64,000 nt of DNA from Promethearchaeota archaeon (lineage in GTDB: Archaea > Asgardarchaeota > Lokiarchaeia > Sigyniarchaeales > SOKP01), in NCBI GenBank assembly GCA_016839585.1, contig JAEOTZ010000023.1, positions 1 to 64,000 of the forward strand, read 5' to 3'. Each line of letters begins with the position of its first letter. Position 1 is the stretch's first letter. Positions 1 to 8,498 of the stretch are shown here, piece after piece. A model generated the notes under the pieces. That model was not told the origin of the DNA. It worked only from the letters and a program-made list of their open reading frames with translations, and ran no database searches. The translations under genes and the position numbers were made by a program.

Positions 1-455
1 ATGAAAATCAAAAATAAAGACCAAAAATCCCAGACACCAAAGAAAATAGCAATTAAGACGATCATAACAGAACTAGAAAATGCATACTCAAACCATCGTA
101 CTTTATTAATTCCACGTTTCAAGTTTCGAATATAGCTCTTATTAAGTGGATAAGCGATTAATAAATGGGCTATAGCAGACATTAGTAAAAAGGATCCTAC
201 AAACACACCTAAGATTCTAAATGTAAAGAAAACTTGAGGATTAGGTTCAATAATAAATGGATCCCCTGCAATGAATCTGAGATAAAAAGTGTAGATGGGT
301 CTCGCAAAATCTAAGAAAAATCCAAGGAAAATCATCAGTAATCCTTGTATTAAGTGTAAAATCCCCATGTTACGGTTGAATTTTGTTAAGTATTCAAAGG
401 TGATAGGTGATTCAGGTATTAACCAATCATCACGAGAATTATTATTAAATGTCAT
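1..455 (-). CDS. heliorhodopsin, N-terminal part (runs off left edge)
   Basis: No complete frame is bounded inside the window, but the minus strand reads open from an ATG at 455 to base 1. The 151 visible residues contain a first membrane helix (FNRNMGILHLIQGLLMIFLG), a second (FRILGVFVGSFLLMSAIAHL) and a third beginning RWFEYAFSSSVMIVLIAIFFG. The RW-x-EY-x-x-SSS-M-x-VLIA stretch is the signature of heliorhodopsins, and its Glu is the expected Schiff-base counterion. The retinal-binding Lys lies in helix 7, beyond the left edge, so retinal binding cannot be confirmed. Heliorhodopsins are photoreceptive retinal membrane proteins of inverted topology and uncertain function. The gene is divergent from the zinc-ribbon gene at 611. 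Type I and schizorhodopsins do not carry this helix-3 motif. Confidence 0.85.
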   Translation of the reverse strand, partial: MTFNNNSRDDWLIPESPITFEYLTKFNRNMGILHLIQGLLMIFLGFFLDFARPIYTFYLRFIAGDPFIIEPNPQVFFTFRILGVFVGSFLLMSAIAHLLIAYPLNKSYIRNLKRGINKVRWFEYAFSSSVMIVLIAIFFGVWDFWSLFLIF

Positions 456-610
456 AATAAAAAATAACTTATGTTAGGATTTAAACAAAATCTCTAAAAA
501 TTATAAATCTTGTTTTAGTATTTATTTGAAATGATAACAAATCAACTTATTCTTTTAATAAAATATATAAAGTTGAGCAAGATTATTTAATAAAAAATAA
601 ATTCATCCTA

Positions 611-964
611 ATGATAAAAGAGGAGATTTTGTTGTCATTTGAAGAAAAAGTATTAAATATGTTAGAAAAAATAAATGTGAAGCTAGATAAACTTTTGGGA
701 AACGAAAGTTCTGGTAAAAGTGAAATTAAAACCAATACATCATCGGCAATTGAAACGGTAAAACCATCTGAAGTAGTTGAAAAACAAGAAGCTGAAGAGA
801 AGGCAATGGAAAAACCACCAGTAGAAGGGAGAAGGGTATGTCCTGAATGTGGAAGCACGGAATTTCGTACAGAGGAAGATAAAACTCAAGTTCTCTTCCA
901 GCAAGGCGGAATGAAGATATACGCGAAACGCTATATTTGTAAGAAATGTGGATATGAGCTTTAA
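611..964 (+). CDS. small protein with N-terminal coiled coil and C-terminal zinc ribbon
   Basis: This 117-residue protein has three parts. Residues 1-35 form a charged helix likely to be a coiled coil, residues 36-72 are a low-complexity linker rich in Glu, Lys and Ser, and residues 77-117 form a zinc ribbon with CPEC and CKKC knuckles about 30 residues apart. The ribbon (GSTEFRTEEDKTQVLFQQGG between the knuckles) resembles the TFIIB/TFIIS class of zinc ribbons and also the C-terminal ribbon of the gelsolin protein at 4688-5701. A TTG at 629 is an alternative start. A nucleic-acid or protein-binding role is inferred from the ribbon only; no specific function can be given. Confidence 0.75.
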   Translation: MIKEEILLSFEEKVLNMLEKINVKLDKLLGNESSGKSEIKTNTSSAIETVKPSEVVEKQEAEEKAMEKPPVEGRRVCPECGSTEFRTEEDKTQVLFQQGGMKIYAKRYICKKCGYEL

Positions 965-1121
965 ATTTATTTAAATTTAATATCTTTTTTTATATTTTTC
1001 TTGATTAAAAATAACTTAGCTTAAGATTATTTGCTAAAATATAATATTAAAATTAGCAAATAAAAAAAGATTTTAAAATAGGGAAATTAAGTTCTTACTG
1101 GTGTGCTTATAGATTCCTCGA

Positions 1122-2198
1122 ATGAGAATAAAGAAATGGATTCAATACATTAGAAATTTTCTTTTAAATAATTTTACAAACAAAAAGATTCCTTATTCAG
1201 CACAAATTGAGCTGACTTTAAGATGTAATGCTAAATGTCCTTTTTGTTCAATTCATTCTATCCCAGAATCTTATGTAAACAATGATATGAGTACTAAACA
1301 AGTTAAACATTTGATTGATCAAATTGCAGATTTAGGTGTACCAGCATTATCATTTACGGGTGGTGAACCGACATTGCGAAAAGATTTACCTGAACTCATT
1401 TACCATACGGGAATAGTTAATAACTTCATGAATGGTATCGCTACTAATGGATACTTATTACCAAAATTATTTAAAGAATATGGATTAGAAGGATTGGATT
1501 ATATCCTTCTTTCACTTGATTATCCTAAAGCAGAATTACATGATAATAAGCGAGGAATTAGACTATTTGATAAAGTGATTGAATCTATTGAAATTGCTAA
1601 TAAAAGAGACATAAAAGTTATCATTAGTACAGTAGTTATGAAGGATAACTTACGCTACTTAAGAGATATGTGTGAGTTAACAGAAAAATTAAATTGTTCA
1701 ATTGAATTATATCCATGTGAAGATATTATACGAGATTTTCCAAATAAAAGCTTTCAGATTGACGATATTGATGATCTAATTCCAAATGTATCTGTTTGGG
1801 CAAATTTAATCAGAAATTTAAGAACTAAATTCAAAAATATATTAACTGACCCTGTAAGTGTTGAAATTATTGAAAAAGGAGGATTTGGAGGGTTTCCAAA
1901 CTATTATCAAAAACTTTTACGTTGTCATGTAGCGGAAGCTTATTTATTTGTTAGTCATGATGGATTTATAAATTATCCGTGTAAAATACATCCAATAAGA
2001 AGCTTCAATGCTTTAATTCATCCAATAAAAACAATTTATAATTCAACTGAAGTAAGAGAAATAATGAAAAACCATGATAACTATAATTTTTGCCAAAAAT
2101 GTCGTTTAGGTTGTGCCATTGTATCGAGTTTACCAGTTCGCTGGAAAACAGTGTATGCAAAATACATTAAAGGATTTTTAGATGGAAATTTGAGATAA
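1122..2198 (+). CDS. radical SAM protein with C-terminal cysteine cluster
   Basis: The protein has 358 residues. The radical SAM cluster motif C-x3-C-x2-C is at C35, C39 and C42 (TLRCNAKCPFCSIH), and a GGEP motif for SAM binding follows at residues 80-83. The C-terminal third has further cysteines (RCHVAEAY, YPCKIHP and FCQKCRLGC), which suggests a SPASM/Twitch-like auxiliary Fe-S site. Such enzymes modify peptides, cofactors or lipids by radical chemistry. No substrate peptide gene is obvious next to it. Both neighbours are separated by more than 100 bp, so it is probably a single transcription unit. The substrate is unknown. Confidence 0.85.
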   Translation: MRIKKWIQYIRNFLLNNFTNKKIPYSAQIELTLRCNAKCPFCSIHSIPESYVNNDMSTKQVKHLIDQIADLGVPALSFTGGEPTLRKDLPELIYHTGIVNNFMNGIATNGYLLPKLFKEYGLEGLDYILLSLDYPKAELHDNKRGIRLFDKVIESIEIANKRDIKVIISTVVMKDNLRYLRDMCELTEKLNCSIELYPCEDIIRDFPNKSFQIDDIDDLIPNVSVWANLIRNLRTKFKNILTDPVSVEIIEKGGFGGFPNYYQKLLRCHVAEAYLFVSHDGFINYPCKIHPIRSFNALIHPIKTIYNSTEVREIMKNHDNYNFCQKCRLGCAIVSSLPVRWKTVYAKYIKGFLDGNLR

Positions 2199-2311
2199 TT
2201 GATTTATAGTCACATAAAGAACACTTTCAGTTAAATTTTCTTTAACATAAGAAAATAAATAATCAAAAAATTTAATTGAAATTACATTTTTCTTAATATA
2301 GTGATAAAATT

Positions 2312-2926
2312 ATGTCAAATGCCTTAATAATACTCATTATTTTGTTTATAACCATTGGTATGACAATTTTCAGTATGCTTCTTAATAAGATACTGGGTTT
2401 AAAAAAAGAAGAAATGAAAAATATCAGAGAACAGGCATTAAACCTTCGAGAACGTATGAGAAATGCACAAATTTTGGGAGACCCTCAATTATTGATCCAG
2501 ATACAAAGAGAAACTATGCAGTTAACCAGTCAAATGATGAAAAAACAATTAATACCAATGTGTTTAAGATGTTTTATTTTTATAGGAATTTTTACAACTC
2601 TTAGCTTTATATTCACTGATTATGATAGTGGTTTATTACCATTTCCTCTTTGGATTTTCGGTAGTGGTTGGTTTGCTATATATTTTATTTTTTCTATCAC
2701 TTTTTCATTAATGATTTTTGGAATAAAGAAATTGTACAAAAGATTCGTTCAAAAAGAAACTAAATCAAAAAGCTACTTACGAGAGATTATGGGGATTTTA
2801 TCTCCAACTCAACAAACATCTGGAATCTCATACCAACTTTCAGATCCTACACAATCTCAAACGTCACAGGAGACTTCATCTAAAATAGAAGATTCTTGGA
2901 AAGATCGCATCAAAAATTCAAATTAA
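2312..2926 (+). CDS. EMC3/TMCO1-type (DUF106) membrane insertase of the Oxa1 superfamily
   Basis: The 204-residue protein has an N-terminal membrane helix (residues 4-26), then a long charged cytosolic helical stretch (30-88) with the ILGDPQLLIQIQRETMQLTSQ segment typical of the DUF106 coiled coil, then two membrane helices (about 84-104 and 115-140) and a polar tail rich in Ser, Thr and Gln. This three-helix layout with a cytosolic coiled coil is that of archaeal Oxa1-superfamily insertases, the relatives of eukaryotic EMC3, TMCO1 and GET1. It probably inserts membrane proteins from the ribosome or a targeting factor. The Ser/Thr/Gln tail is longer than in minimal homologues. Confidence 0.75.
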   Translation: MSNALIILIILFITIGMTIFSMLLNKILGLKKEEMKNIREQALNLRERMRNAQILGDPQLLIQIQRETMQLTSQMMKKQLIPMCLRCFIFIGIFTTLSFIFTDYDSGLLPFPLWIFGSGWFAIYFIFSITFSLMIFGIKKLYKRFVQKETKSKSYLREIMGILSPTQQTSGISYQLSDPTQSQTSQETSSKIEDSWKDRIKNSN

Positions 2927-2946
2927 ATAATAAGAATTTGATCTAA

Positions 2947-3006
2947 GTATTAGATCCTAATGCAAAATTCTGCGCTCAATGTGGAATAAAACTAAAATTT
3001 AGTTAA
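2947..3006 (+). pseudogene. orphan zinc-knuckle tail remnant
   Basis: Between the DUF106 gene and the GtrA-like gene, a short open stretch reads VLDPNAKFCAQCGIKLKFS followed by a stop. It has the form of the last half of a double zinc ribbon, as often found at the end of Asgard membrane proteins. It is preceded by stops in its frame and lacks a start and the first CxxC. It is therefore most likely a decayed 3' end of a lost gene or the product of a frameshift in the preceding gene. Confidence 0.4.
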
Positions 3007-3021
3007 ATAGGATGTAATAAA

Positions 3022-3504
3022 ATGGATGATAATAACAATATTAAAAGGCAAATGCTCCTCTACTTTACGTTTGCACTATTAATGATTATATTAAATTATG
3101 CAATTCAAAAAGGCAATCAATTAGTAATTGAACCATTTATTTGTCAAAATTTTGAAGGTAATGAATTCATTGAGACATTTTATTGTTCAACTAATCCATA
3201 TAATATGCCAGAATTAATTGGAAGCATTGTAGCAGTAGGTATTACCTACATTATAAAGTTTTTTCTGGATAAATTTATAGTTTTTAAAAAAACTAAAAAA
3301 GAATTAAAGGAGACTTCAATAGAATTCCTCAAATATTTTGGATTTGCAATACTTACTACGATTGAAAATATTGGAATTCAGTTTTTATTAACAAATTTTA
3401 TGAATACTCCATTAGAGATAAGTTTTATAATCGCGTTATCTATTGGTTATTTTACAAAATTTTTTTTAGATAGAAAATTTGTCTTTAAAAAAATTCAAGA
3501 ATAA
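3022..3504 (+). CDS. GtrA-like membrane protein
   Basis: The 160-residue protein has four predicted membrane helices (about residues 10-27, 62-82, 102-122 and 128-150). Two internal half-repeats each end in the GtrA signature: FFLDKFIVFKK near residues 79-89 and FFLDRKFVFKK near 147-157. GtrA-family proteins are linked to transfer or flipping of lipid-linked sugars in cell-surface glycan synthesis. It is followed closely by the coiled-coil gene at 3540. The family call is secure from the duplicated motif; the substrate is unknown. Confidence 0.75.
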   Translation: MDDNNNIKRQMLLYFTFALLMIILNYAIQKGNQLVIEPFICQNFEGNEFIETFYCSTNPYNMPELIGSIVAVGITYIIKFFLDKFIVFKKTKKELKETSIEFLKYFGFAILTTIENIGIQFLLTNFMNTPLEISFIIALSIGYFTKFFLDRKFVFKKIQE

Positions 3505-3539
3505 AAAAATTTAATAGATCGGAAGGTGATTTTAATCAT

Positions 3540-4610
3540 ATGTCAGATGATCATGAAAATCATGAAGAAGAAGAAGATAAATCCATAGTTGATGCGTTAT
3601 CTACATTAGGCTGGGTGGAAGAAAAAGAAGAAGAGGAGGGATCACCTCTAGGAACAGAAGACAATCTCATGGAACAACTTAATCTCTTCATGAATGAAAA
3701 TAAGAAACTAATTGAAGATTTAAATGAAAAAAATAAAACTATAAAAGAATTAAAGACAAACGTACAAGAACTCACCCAAAATATTGAAGATAATGCAACT
3801 CAAGGTCAAGCCATTCAAAAACTTTATGAAACAATTGAAGATAAAAATGATGAGATTGAACTATTAAATATAATTAAAACTGATCAAATAGAAAAAATTA
3901 AAGATTTAAGTAATCAAATTGAAAATATTAACTCTGAACAAACTCAAAATCAGGATTTATTAGAACAACTACAGGAAAAGGAAAATAAAGTTAAAGAATT
4001 AAAAGAACAACTTCACTATCTTGAATCTGATACCATACAAAAGTCTAAGTTTGAAAAAGCTGAAGTTCTTTTAGAAAAAAAAGATGAAATAATAACAGAA
4101 AAAGAAAAAGCTATCTTTGAAATTGAAAATTCGTTAAAATCTGCTAATCAAAAAATTCATGATCTACAACAACAACTTGAAACTTTTTCTTTATTAAAGA
4201 AAGATTTAGAGAAAAAGGATGAACGAATTAAACACTTAGTAGTAGAAATTGAAGAATTGAAACAAAAAAATATAACTAATTCAGAGCTTATAAGTCGTCT
4301 TGAAGGAAGATTAGAAGAAGCTCAACAAAAATCGGGGCATATAACTGGTAAATTTGAAGTAGAATTAGCTCATATGAGGAATATAATTGATGGAAAAGAC
4401 TCAGAAATTAAAGAATTAAAAGAAAAAGCATTTGGGATGGAAAATAAATTAAATGAAACAGAAAAAATAGAGGAAAAATTATTATCTGACATTCAGGAAA
4501 CAAAAGATGACAAATTAAAATTGGAATCTGAATTAGAAAAGAAAGATCACGAATTAGTAGAATTAAAGAAAAAGATTAAACTAATGCGAAGAGATTTAGC
4601 AAAATCTTAA
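3540..4610 (+). CDS. long coiled-coil protein with acidic N-terminus
   Basis: This 356-residue protein starts with an acidic stretch (SDDHENHEEEEDK) and a short GWVEEKEEEEG segment. From about residue 45 to the end it is almost entirely heptad-rich helix (repeated Lxxx(E/K)LKE patterns and Gln/Glu/Lys bias), so a long parallel or antiparallel coiled coil is expected. No enzymatic motif, membrane helix or signal peptide is visible. Coiled-coil composition makes distant homology calls unreliable, so it is left as a structural protein of unknown role. The gene begins 35 bp after the GtrA-like gene and may be co-transcribed with it. Confidence 0.75.
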   Translation: MSDDHENHEEEEDKSIVDALSTLGWVEEKEEEEGSPLGTEDNLMEQLNLFMNENKKLIEDLNEKNKTIKELKTNVQELTQNIEDNATQGQAIQKLYETIEDKNDEIELLNIIKTDQIEKIKDLSNQIENINSEQTQNQDLLEQLQEKENKVKELKEQLHYLESDTIQKSKFEKAEVLLEKKDEIITEKEKAIFEIENSLKSANQKIHDLQQQLETFSLLKKDLEKKDERIKHLVVEIEELKQKNITNSELISRLEGRLEEAQQKSGHITGKFEVELAHMRNIIDGKDSEIKELKEKAFGMENKLNETEKIEEKLLSDIQETKDDKLKLESELEKKDHELVELKKKIKLMRRDLAKS

Positions 4611-4687
4611 TCATTCCTAATTTTATTCATTCTTTTTAAAAAAATAAAAAAGGAAAAAGTAAATAAAACCTAATTAAATATAAATTT

Positions 4688-5701
4688 TTATTTTTCTCTC
4701 CACTCTACTCCACACTCGCCGCAGCGGTATTTTTTACCGTACATCCTCGGGTAATCGAGTATTACATTGCTTTTATCAGTACTTTCATGAATTAGATCCT
4801 TATTTTCATTACCACATTCAGGGCATTTTCGGCGACCTTCTATTTTTTCAACAGTTATAATTGACTCATCAACTTTACCCGGTATTCCAGGCGCAGCACC
4901 AGAAGCACTCGGGGGTCTAGGTTTGGAAGCAGCAGCTATATCTGCTTTCAATTCTTCTGGAGTAACCTCTCTTATTTCTGCTTTACGTTCTGGCTGAATT
5001 TCTGCTACTGCTTTATCTGCTGCAGTCTCAGGCTCTAATACAGATTCAGCACGTAATTGAACTGCATCAGATTCTTTATAATCTACTCCTCTTTCTATAG
5101 CTGCTAAGAATTCGGCATCATCCCCTTCTTCATATATTGTTTCATTTTGCAAACCAGCTCGATCAGCATCGATTTCTCTGGCCCATTGACCTGATTTTAC
5201 ACGCTCCTTCACATTGGAGGTCCCTCCATGCCAAATATATACTTTATTACCTAAATCAGCTACAAAACAATCCTCTGATTCTAAAGAATCTTTAGAAAAT
5301 GGAACTTGTATCATTTTCATGGTATTAATACCTTCAAATTCTTCAGATGAGACTCGATATAAAACATTTTTCCACTCTGAGAAACCGGCCCAATCACCGG
5401 TGCTTACATCTTTTAGTAAGGTTTTTGCTATATTTTTTTCTACAATTTTCATTGCCCCCATAGTATTAACTAATTTTAAAAACTCAGAAGTTTCTTGATT
5501 TTGATCCACTGTAATAATTCTAGCTGCTCCACCTCTTTCTTGATCTAATTTGCGAGCTTGAGCAGCTCCTGCAGTTTTCTCATCTACAGAACATTTGCTC
5601 CCGATCCATACGTAAATAGTATGCTCATCATCTAAAAGGTAGGTATCTCCCGTTGAAAACACTGGTTTTTTTACTTCTTTTAGTTCCCCTTTATCAATCA
5701 A
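4688..5701 (-). CDS. two-domain gelsolin-like protein with C-terminal zinc ribbon
   Basis: Two gelsolin-fold repeats are visible in the 337-residue protein. The first covers residues 5-95 (DTYLLDDEHTIYVWIGSKCS, then AQARKLDQERG), the second about 100-200 (DCFVADLGNKVYIWHGGTSN, then GQWAREIDADRAG). The pattern 'D-x-Y/F-[LV]-hydrophobic-YVW-x-G' followed by a charged 'A-x-x-[AI]-D/E-x-[ED]-R' helix is diagnostic for gelsolin domains that bind actin. A Pro/Ala-rich linker leads to a zinc ribbon (CPEC ... CGEC) at the end. Asgard gelsolins are known to regulate Asgard actins. No ATG is available in frame near the start; TTG at 5701 follows an in-frame stop by three codons. The added zinc ribbon suggests recruitment to another partner. 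Confidence 0.88.
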   Translation of the reverse strand: MIDKGELKEVKKPVFSTGDTYLLDDEHTIYVWIGSKCSVDEKTAGAAQARKLDQERGGAARIITVDQNQETSEFLKLVNTMGAMKIVEKNIAKTLLKDVSTGDWAGFSEWKNVLYRVSSEEFEGINTMKMIQVPFSKDSLESEDCFVADLGNKVYIWHGGTSNVKERVKSGQWAREIDADRAGLQNETIYEEGDDAEFLAAIERGVDYKESDAVQLRAESVLEPETAADKAVAEIQPERKAEIREVTPEELKADIAAASKPRPPSASGAAPGIPGKVDESIITVEKIEGRRKCPECGNENKDLIHESTDKSNVILDYPRMYGKKYRCGECGVEWREK

Positions 5702-5827
5702 ATAAAGTTTTATAATAAATTCACCTTTTAGTTTTTTTTGAAATTTATATACATTATAAAAGAATCCTTATAAAAAGTTTGATAATATTGCTAAAATTTT
5801 ATATATCATTTTTAAGAAAAAAATAGA

Positions 5828-7207
5828 CTAAAATTCATCTAAAGCTAAATTAATTCTTTCAATTAGTTTGGGGATCTCATTAATATCAACAGAGCAATAA
5901 GCAATTCGAATTCCATTTACATTTTCATCTAATTTTTCTATTGGTATAACTCCTACCTTATATTTTTTTAATAAGTGATCAGCGAATTCACCTGCTTTAA
6001 TCTTATCTGGATCTAAATTTACAAATAGAAAGAAACCTCCTGAATTGGGGTCAATTGAAATTTTTGGATTATTTATTCTCGCTAACTCAGAATTTATTTT
6101 TTTATATCTGTCATGTAAGATATTTATTACTTTCTCTCTTGATTTGATGATTTGATGTATACCTTTCTCGTTAAATAATTTTTGAGTTAAACTTTGATAA
6201 AAATGATTACAATTCGAGATTGTAGCTCGAATAAATCCTTCAAATTTATTATCGATCTCTTTTTTTAGAGTTTCTAAATCTTCATCAGTCTCAAACCAAT
6301 TTTCTTTTAATCCAATGGTAATAAATCCGACTCTACCACCATATATTAAGAGTTCTTTAGTTATTCCATCCAATTTAATTGGAATTACATCTTCCTCTAA
6401 TTCATAGAGATCATAAAAAATAGATCTACTTAAAACATCATCAGTATATACATATGGTTCATACGCATCATCTACGAGTATTATTAGGGGTTTTTTAATA
6501 GATACTTGACTCTCTTTTAATAAATTAACAAGGTTCTTACTCTCCTCTTTTGTAGGAACGTATCCAGTAGGATTATTCGGAAAATTAAGTAGAATCAATA
6601 CCTTTTCTTGAGTAGTTCCTACATCATAAATAGCATCTTTCAATCCATCAAGATTGAGATTTTGTTCTTCAAAAAATTCAAAAGACTTAATTCTTGCTCC
6701 AATAAATTTACAAATTATATTGTCATAATTACCCCATCTCTTATTTGGCAAGATTACTTTTTCGTCAGGATTTAAAAATAAAGTGCAACTCTGAAATATA
6801 CCATTAGTGACGCCCGTTGTAATTATTGGAGTTGTTATATATCTTTTTAAATTTTTAATCTTTTCTTTCTCTTTTTCTTCATTATAAAATGATTTTTTGA
6901 TTATCCATTCCTTCCAAATTTCTCTTGTTTCTAGTAACCCACCAATAGAAGGATATGTAACAATATCTTGTATCATTAAATTCGAATATTCAGATATTTC
7001 TTTAAGATAACATGGCATCCAATCAGAACTGCCTCCGTCAATGAAATCTTTCTCAAATCCATAAGCAGAACCTATTGTGCCAATTAATTCTGCTTCATTT
7101 TTTGCCCTTCTTGCCCAATAAAAAATCCCCTCCGGTAAAAAAATCCTTTTTCCAATATCAGAAAACGTTTTATATAAAGGAGTTTTTTGAATGTATTTAA
7201 AGTTCAT
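5828..7207 (-). CDS. PLP-dependent class I/II aminotransferase
   Basis: The 459-residue protein has the fold-type I aminotransferase landmarks: NFPNNPTG at 208-215, DDAYEPY at 246-252 (the Asp that contacts the pyridine nitrogen), the Schiff-base Lys K284 in GITKELLIYGGR, and the Arg of GGRVGF that contacts the cofactor phosphate. Near residue 400, SGGFFLFVNL is typical of the small domain. It transfers amino groups between an amino acid and a 2-oxo acid; the substrate cannot be read from these motifs. It is slightly longer than typical AspC-type enzymes. It is divergent from the tail-anchored gene at 7294, with 86 bp between the starts. Confidence 0.85.
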   Translation of the reverse strand: MNFKYIQKTPLYKTFSDIGKRIFLPEGIFYWARRAKNEAELIGTIGSAYGFEKDFIDGGSSDWMPCYLKEISEYSNLMIQDIVTYPSIGGLLETREIWKEWIIKKSFYNEEKEKEKIKNLKRYITTPIITTGVTNGIFQSCTLFLNPDEKVILPNKRWGNYDNIICKFIGARIKSFEFFEEQNLNLDGLKDAIYDVGTTQEKVLILLNFPNNPTGYVPTKEESKNLVNLLKESQVSIKKPLIILVDDAYEPYVYTDDVLSRSIFYDLYELEEDVIPIKLDGITKELLIYGGRVGFITIGLKENWFETDEDLETLKKEIDNKFEGFIRATISNCNHFYQSLTQKLFNEKGIHQIIKSREKVINILHDRYKKINSELARINNPKISIDPNSGGFFLFVNLDPDKIKAGEFADHLLKKYKVGVIPIEKLDENVNGIRIAYCSVDINEIPKLIERINLALDEF

Positions 7208-7293
7208 ATTTTTTCAAAAGCTTTATAAATTTTTTACTAAAAATTGTCCATAAAATAAATATTTAAGTATATAGAAACACTATATAAAAAATT

Positions 7294-7767
7294 ATGAGTA
7301 AACAAAATATTTCGGAAGATTCTGAAAAGGAGAAACGTAAAGATAGTGCTATAACAAGAGGATGGAATGACTTTATAAATGGAATTAAGAATAACTTTAA
7401 CGACTTTCAACAATCACTCGAAAGCCAATCACAGAAAAATGAAGAATTTTGGAAAAAAAATAAAGATAAAATTAATACATTTTTCACAAATATGAAGCAA
7501 AAAGGGGATAAAAAAATTCAAAAACTTAATTCTGATATTGAGAAAAGTAAGTTAGAAACTAAAGAACAATTGAACGCTTATAAAGAAAAAGTTAAGCAAG
7601 ATTTCAAAAAATGGGAAGAAAAAACACGTGAAGACTGGCAAGAAGGCATCAAATCATTCAGAAAAGGATTTTTCAAAGCTTATTTTTGGGCTCTACTATT
7701 AATACTCCCTATTCTCATAATAATTATTGTAGTATTAGTTATAGTAAATAGATATTTAGGAGGATAA
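7294..7767 (+). CDS. helical protein with C-terminal membrane anchor
   Basis: Residues 1-125 are charged and strongly helical (many Lys, Glu and Gln), consistent with coiled coil. Residues 131-152 (WALLLILPILIIIIVVLVIV) form a single membrane helix followed by only five residues. There is no signal peptide, so the topology is that of a tail-anchored protein with the coiled coil in the cytosol. Tail-anchored proteins need post-translational insertion, for which the DUF106 protein at 2312 is a possible partner; this is inference. The function is unknown. Confidence 0.75.
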   Translation: MSKQNISEDSEKEKRKDSAITRGWNDFINGIKNNFNDFQQSLESQSQKNEEFWKKNKDKINTFFTNMKQKGDKKIQKLNSDIEKSKLETKEQLNAYKEKVKQDFKKWEEKTREDWQEGIKSFRKGFFKAYFWALLLILPILIIIIVVLVIVNRYLGG

Positions 7768-7834
7768 ATCTATTTATTAATCCAAACACCTGTTAGAATA
7801 GAGATTACATCATTGTATCTTATCTTGAAAAATA

Positions 7835-8494
7835 ATGATTGAAATTCTTACAATATCTTTTATAGTCGCTTTAACAGGGGCCTTATCTCCTGGGCCTGTA
7901 TTAACTTTTACAATTTATAAATCTCTAAATAGTGAAAAGGGTTACTTAGCGGGATTTTTTATAGTTTTAGGTCATGCTTCCTTAGAATTTTCTTTGATCC
8001 TTTTATTATTATTGGGTGCTTCTCTCTTTTTCCAAAATTTAGTATTTCTAATAATATTAGGCATTGTAGGAGGAATTTGTTTAGTACTATTTGGAATTCT
8101 GTCCATACGAGATGTCTATAAAAAGCAATATGAGTTAGATTTTAATATATCCAATGAAAATTTAAAGGATTTTAAAGGAAATAGTTTTATTGGAGGTATA
8201 TTTTATTCAATAACTAATCCTTATTGGGAGTTTTGGTGGGCAGTGGTCGGTTTAACAATAATGATTGATTTAAATGTGTCTTTTAAAAACCCAATGGGGC
8301 TTTTACTATTCTTTATTGGACATGAATTAGGAGATTTTGTATGGTACATCCCAATTTCTATATTCGTATATTTTGGGGGTAAATCTTTAAATCCCAAGGT
8401 TTACAAATATGTTTTGATAGCATGCGGAGTATTCATGATAATTTTTGGAATCTACCTATCTATTAATATTATCATTTTTCCTCCTAAAATATGA
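7835..8494 (+). CDS. LysE/RhtB-family exporter
   Basis: The 219-residue protein has six predicted membrane helices. The N-terminus carries the family signature ALSPGPVLTFTIYKSL (residues 15-32), and the length and helix spacing fit the LysE/RhtB/CadD superfamily of amino-acid and small-molecule exporters. Family members export substrates such as lysine, homoserine or threonine by proton exchange; the substrate here is not known. It ends four bases before the convergent RING-like gene. Confidence 0.8.
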   Translation: MIEILTISFIVALTGALSPGPVLTFTIYKSLNSEKGYLAGFFIVLGHASLEFSLILLLLLGASLFFQNLVFLIILGIVGGICLVLFGILSIRDVYKKQYELDFNISNENLKDFKGNSFIGGIFYSITNPYWEFWWAVVGLTIMIDLNVSFKNPMGLLLFFIGHELGDFVWYIPISIFVYFGGKSLNPKVYKYVLIACGVFMIIFGIYLSINIIIFPPKI

Positions 8495-8498
8495 AATC

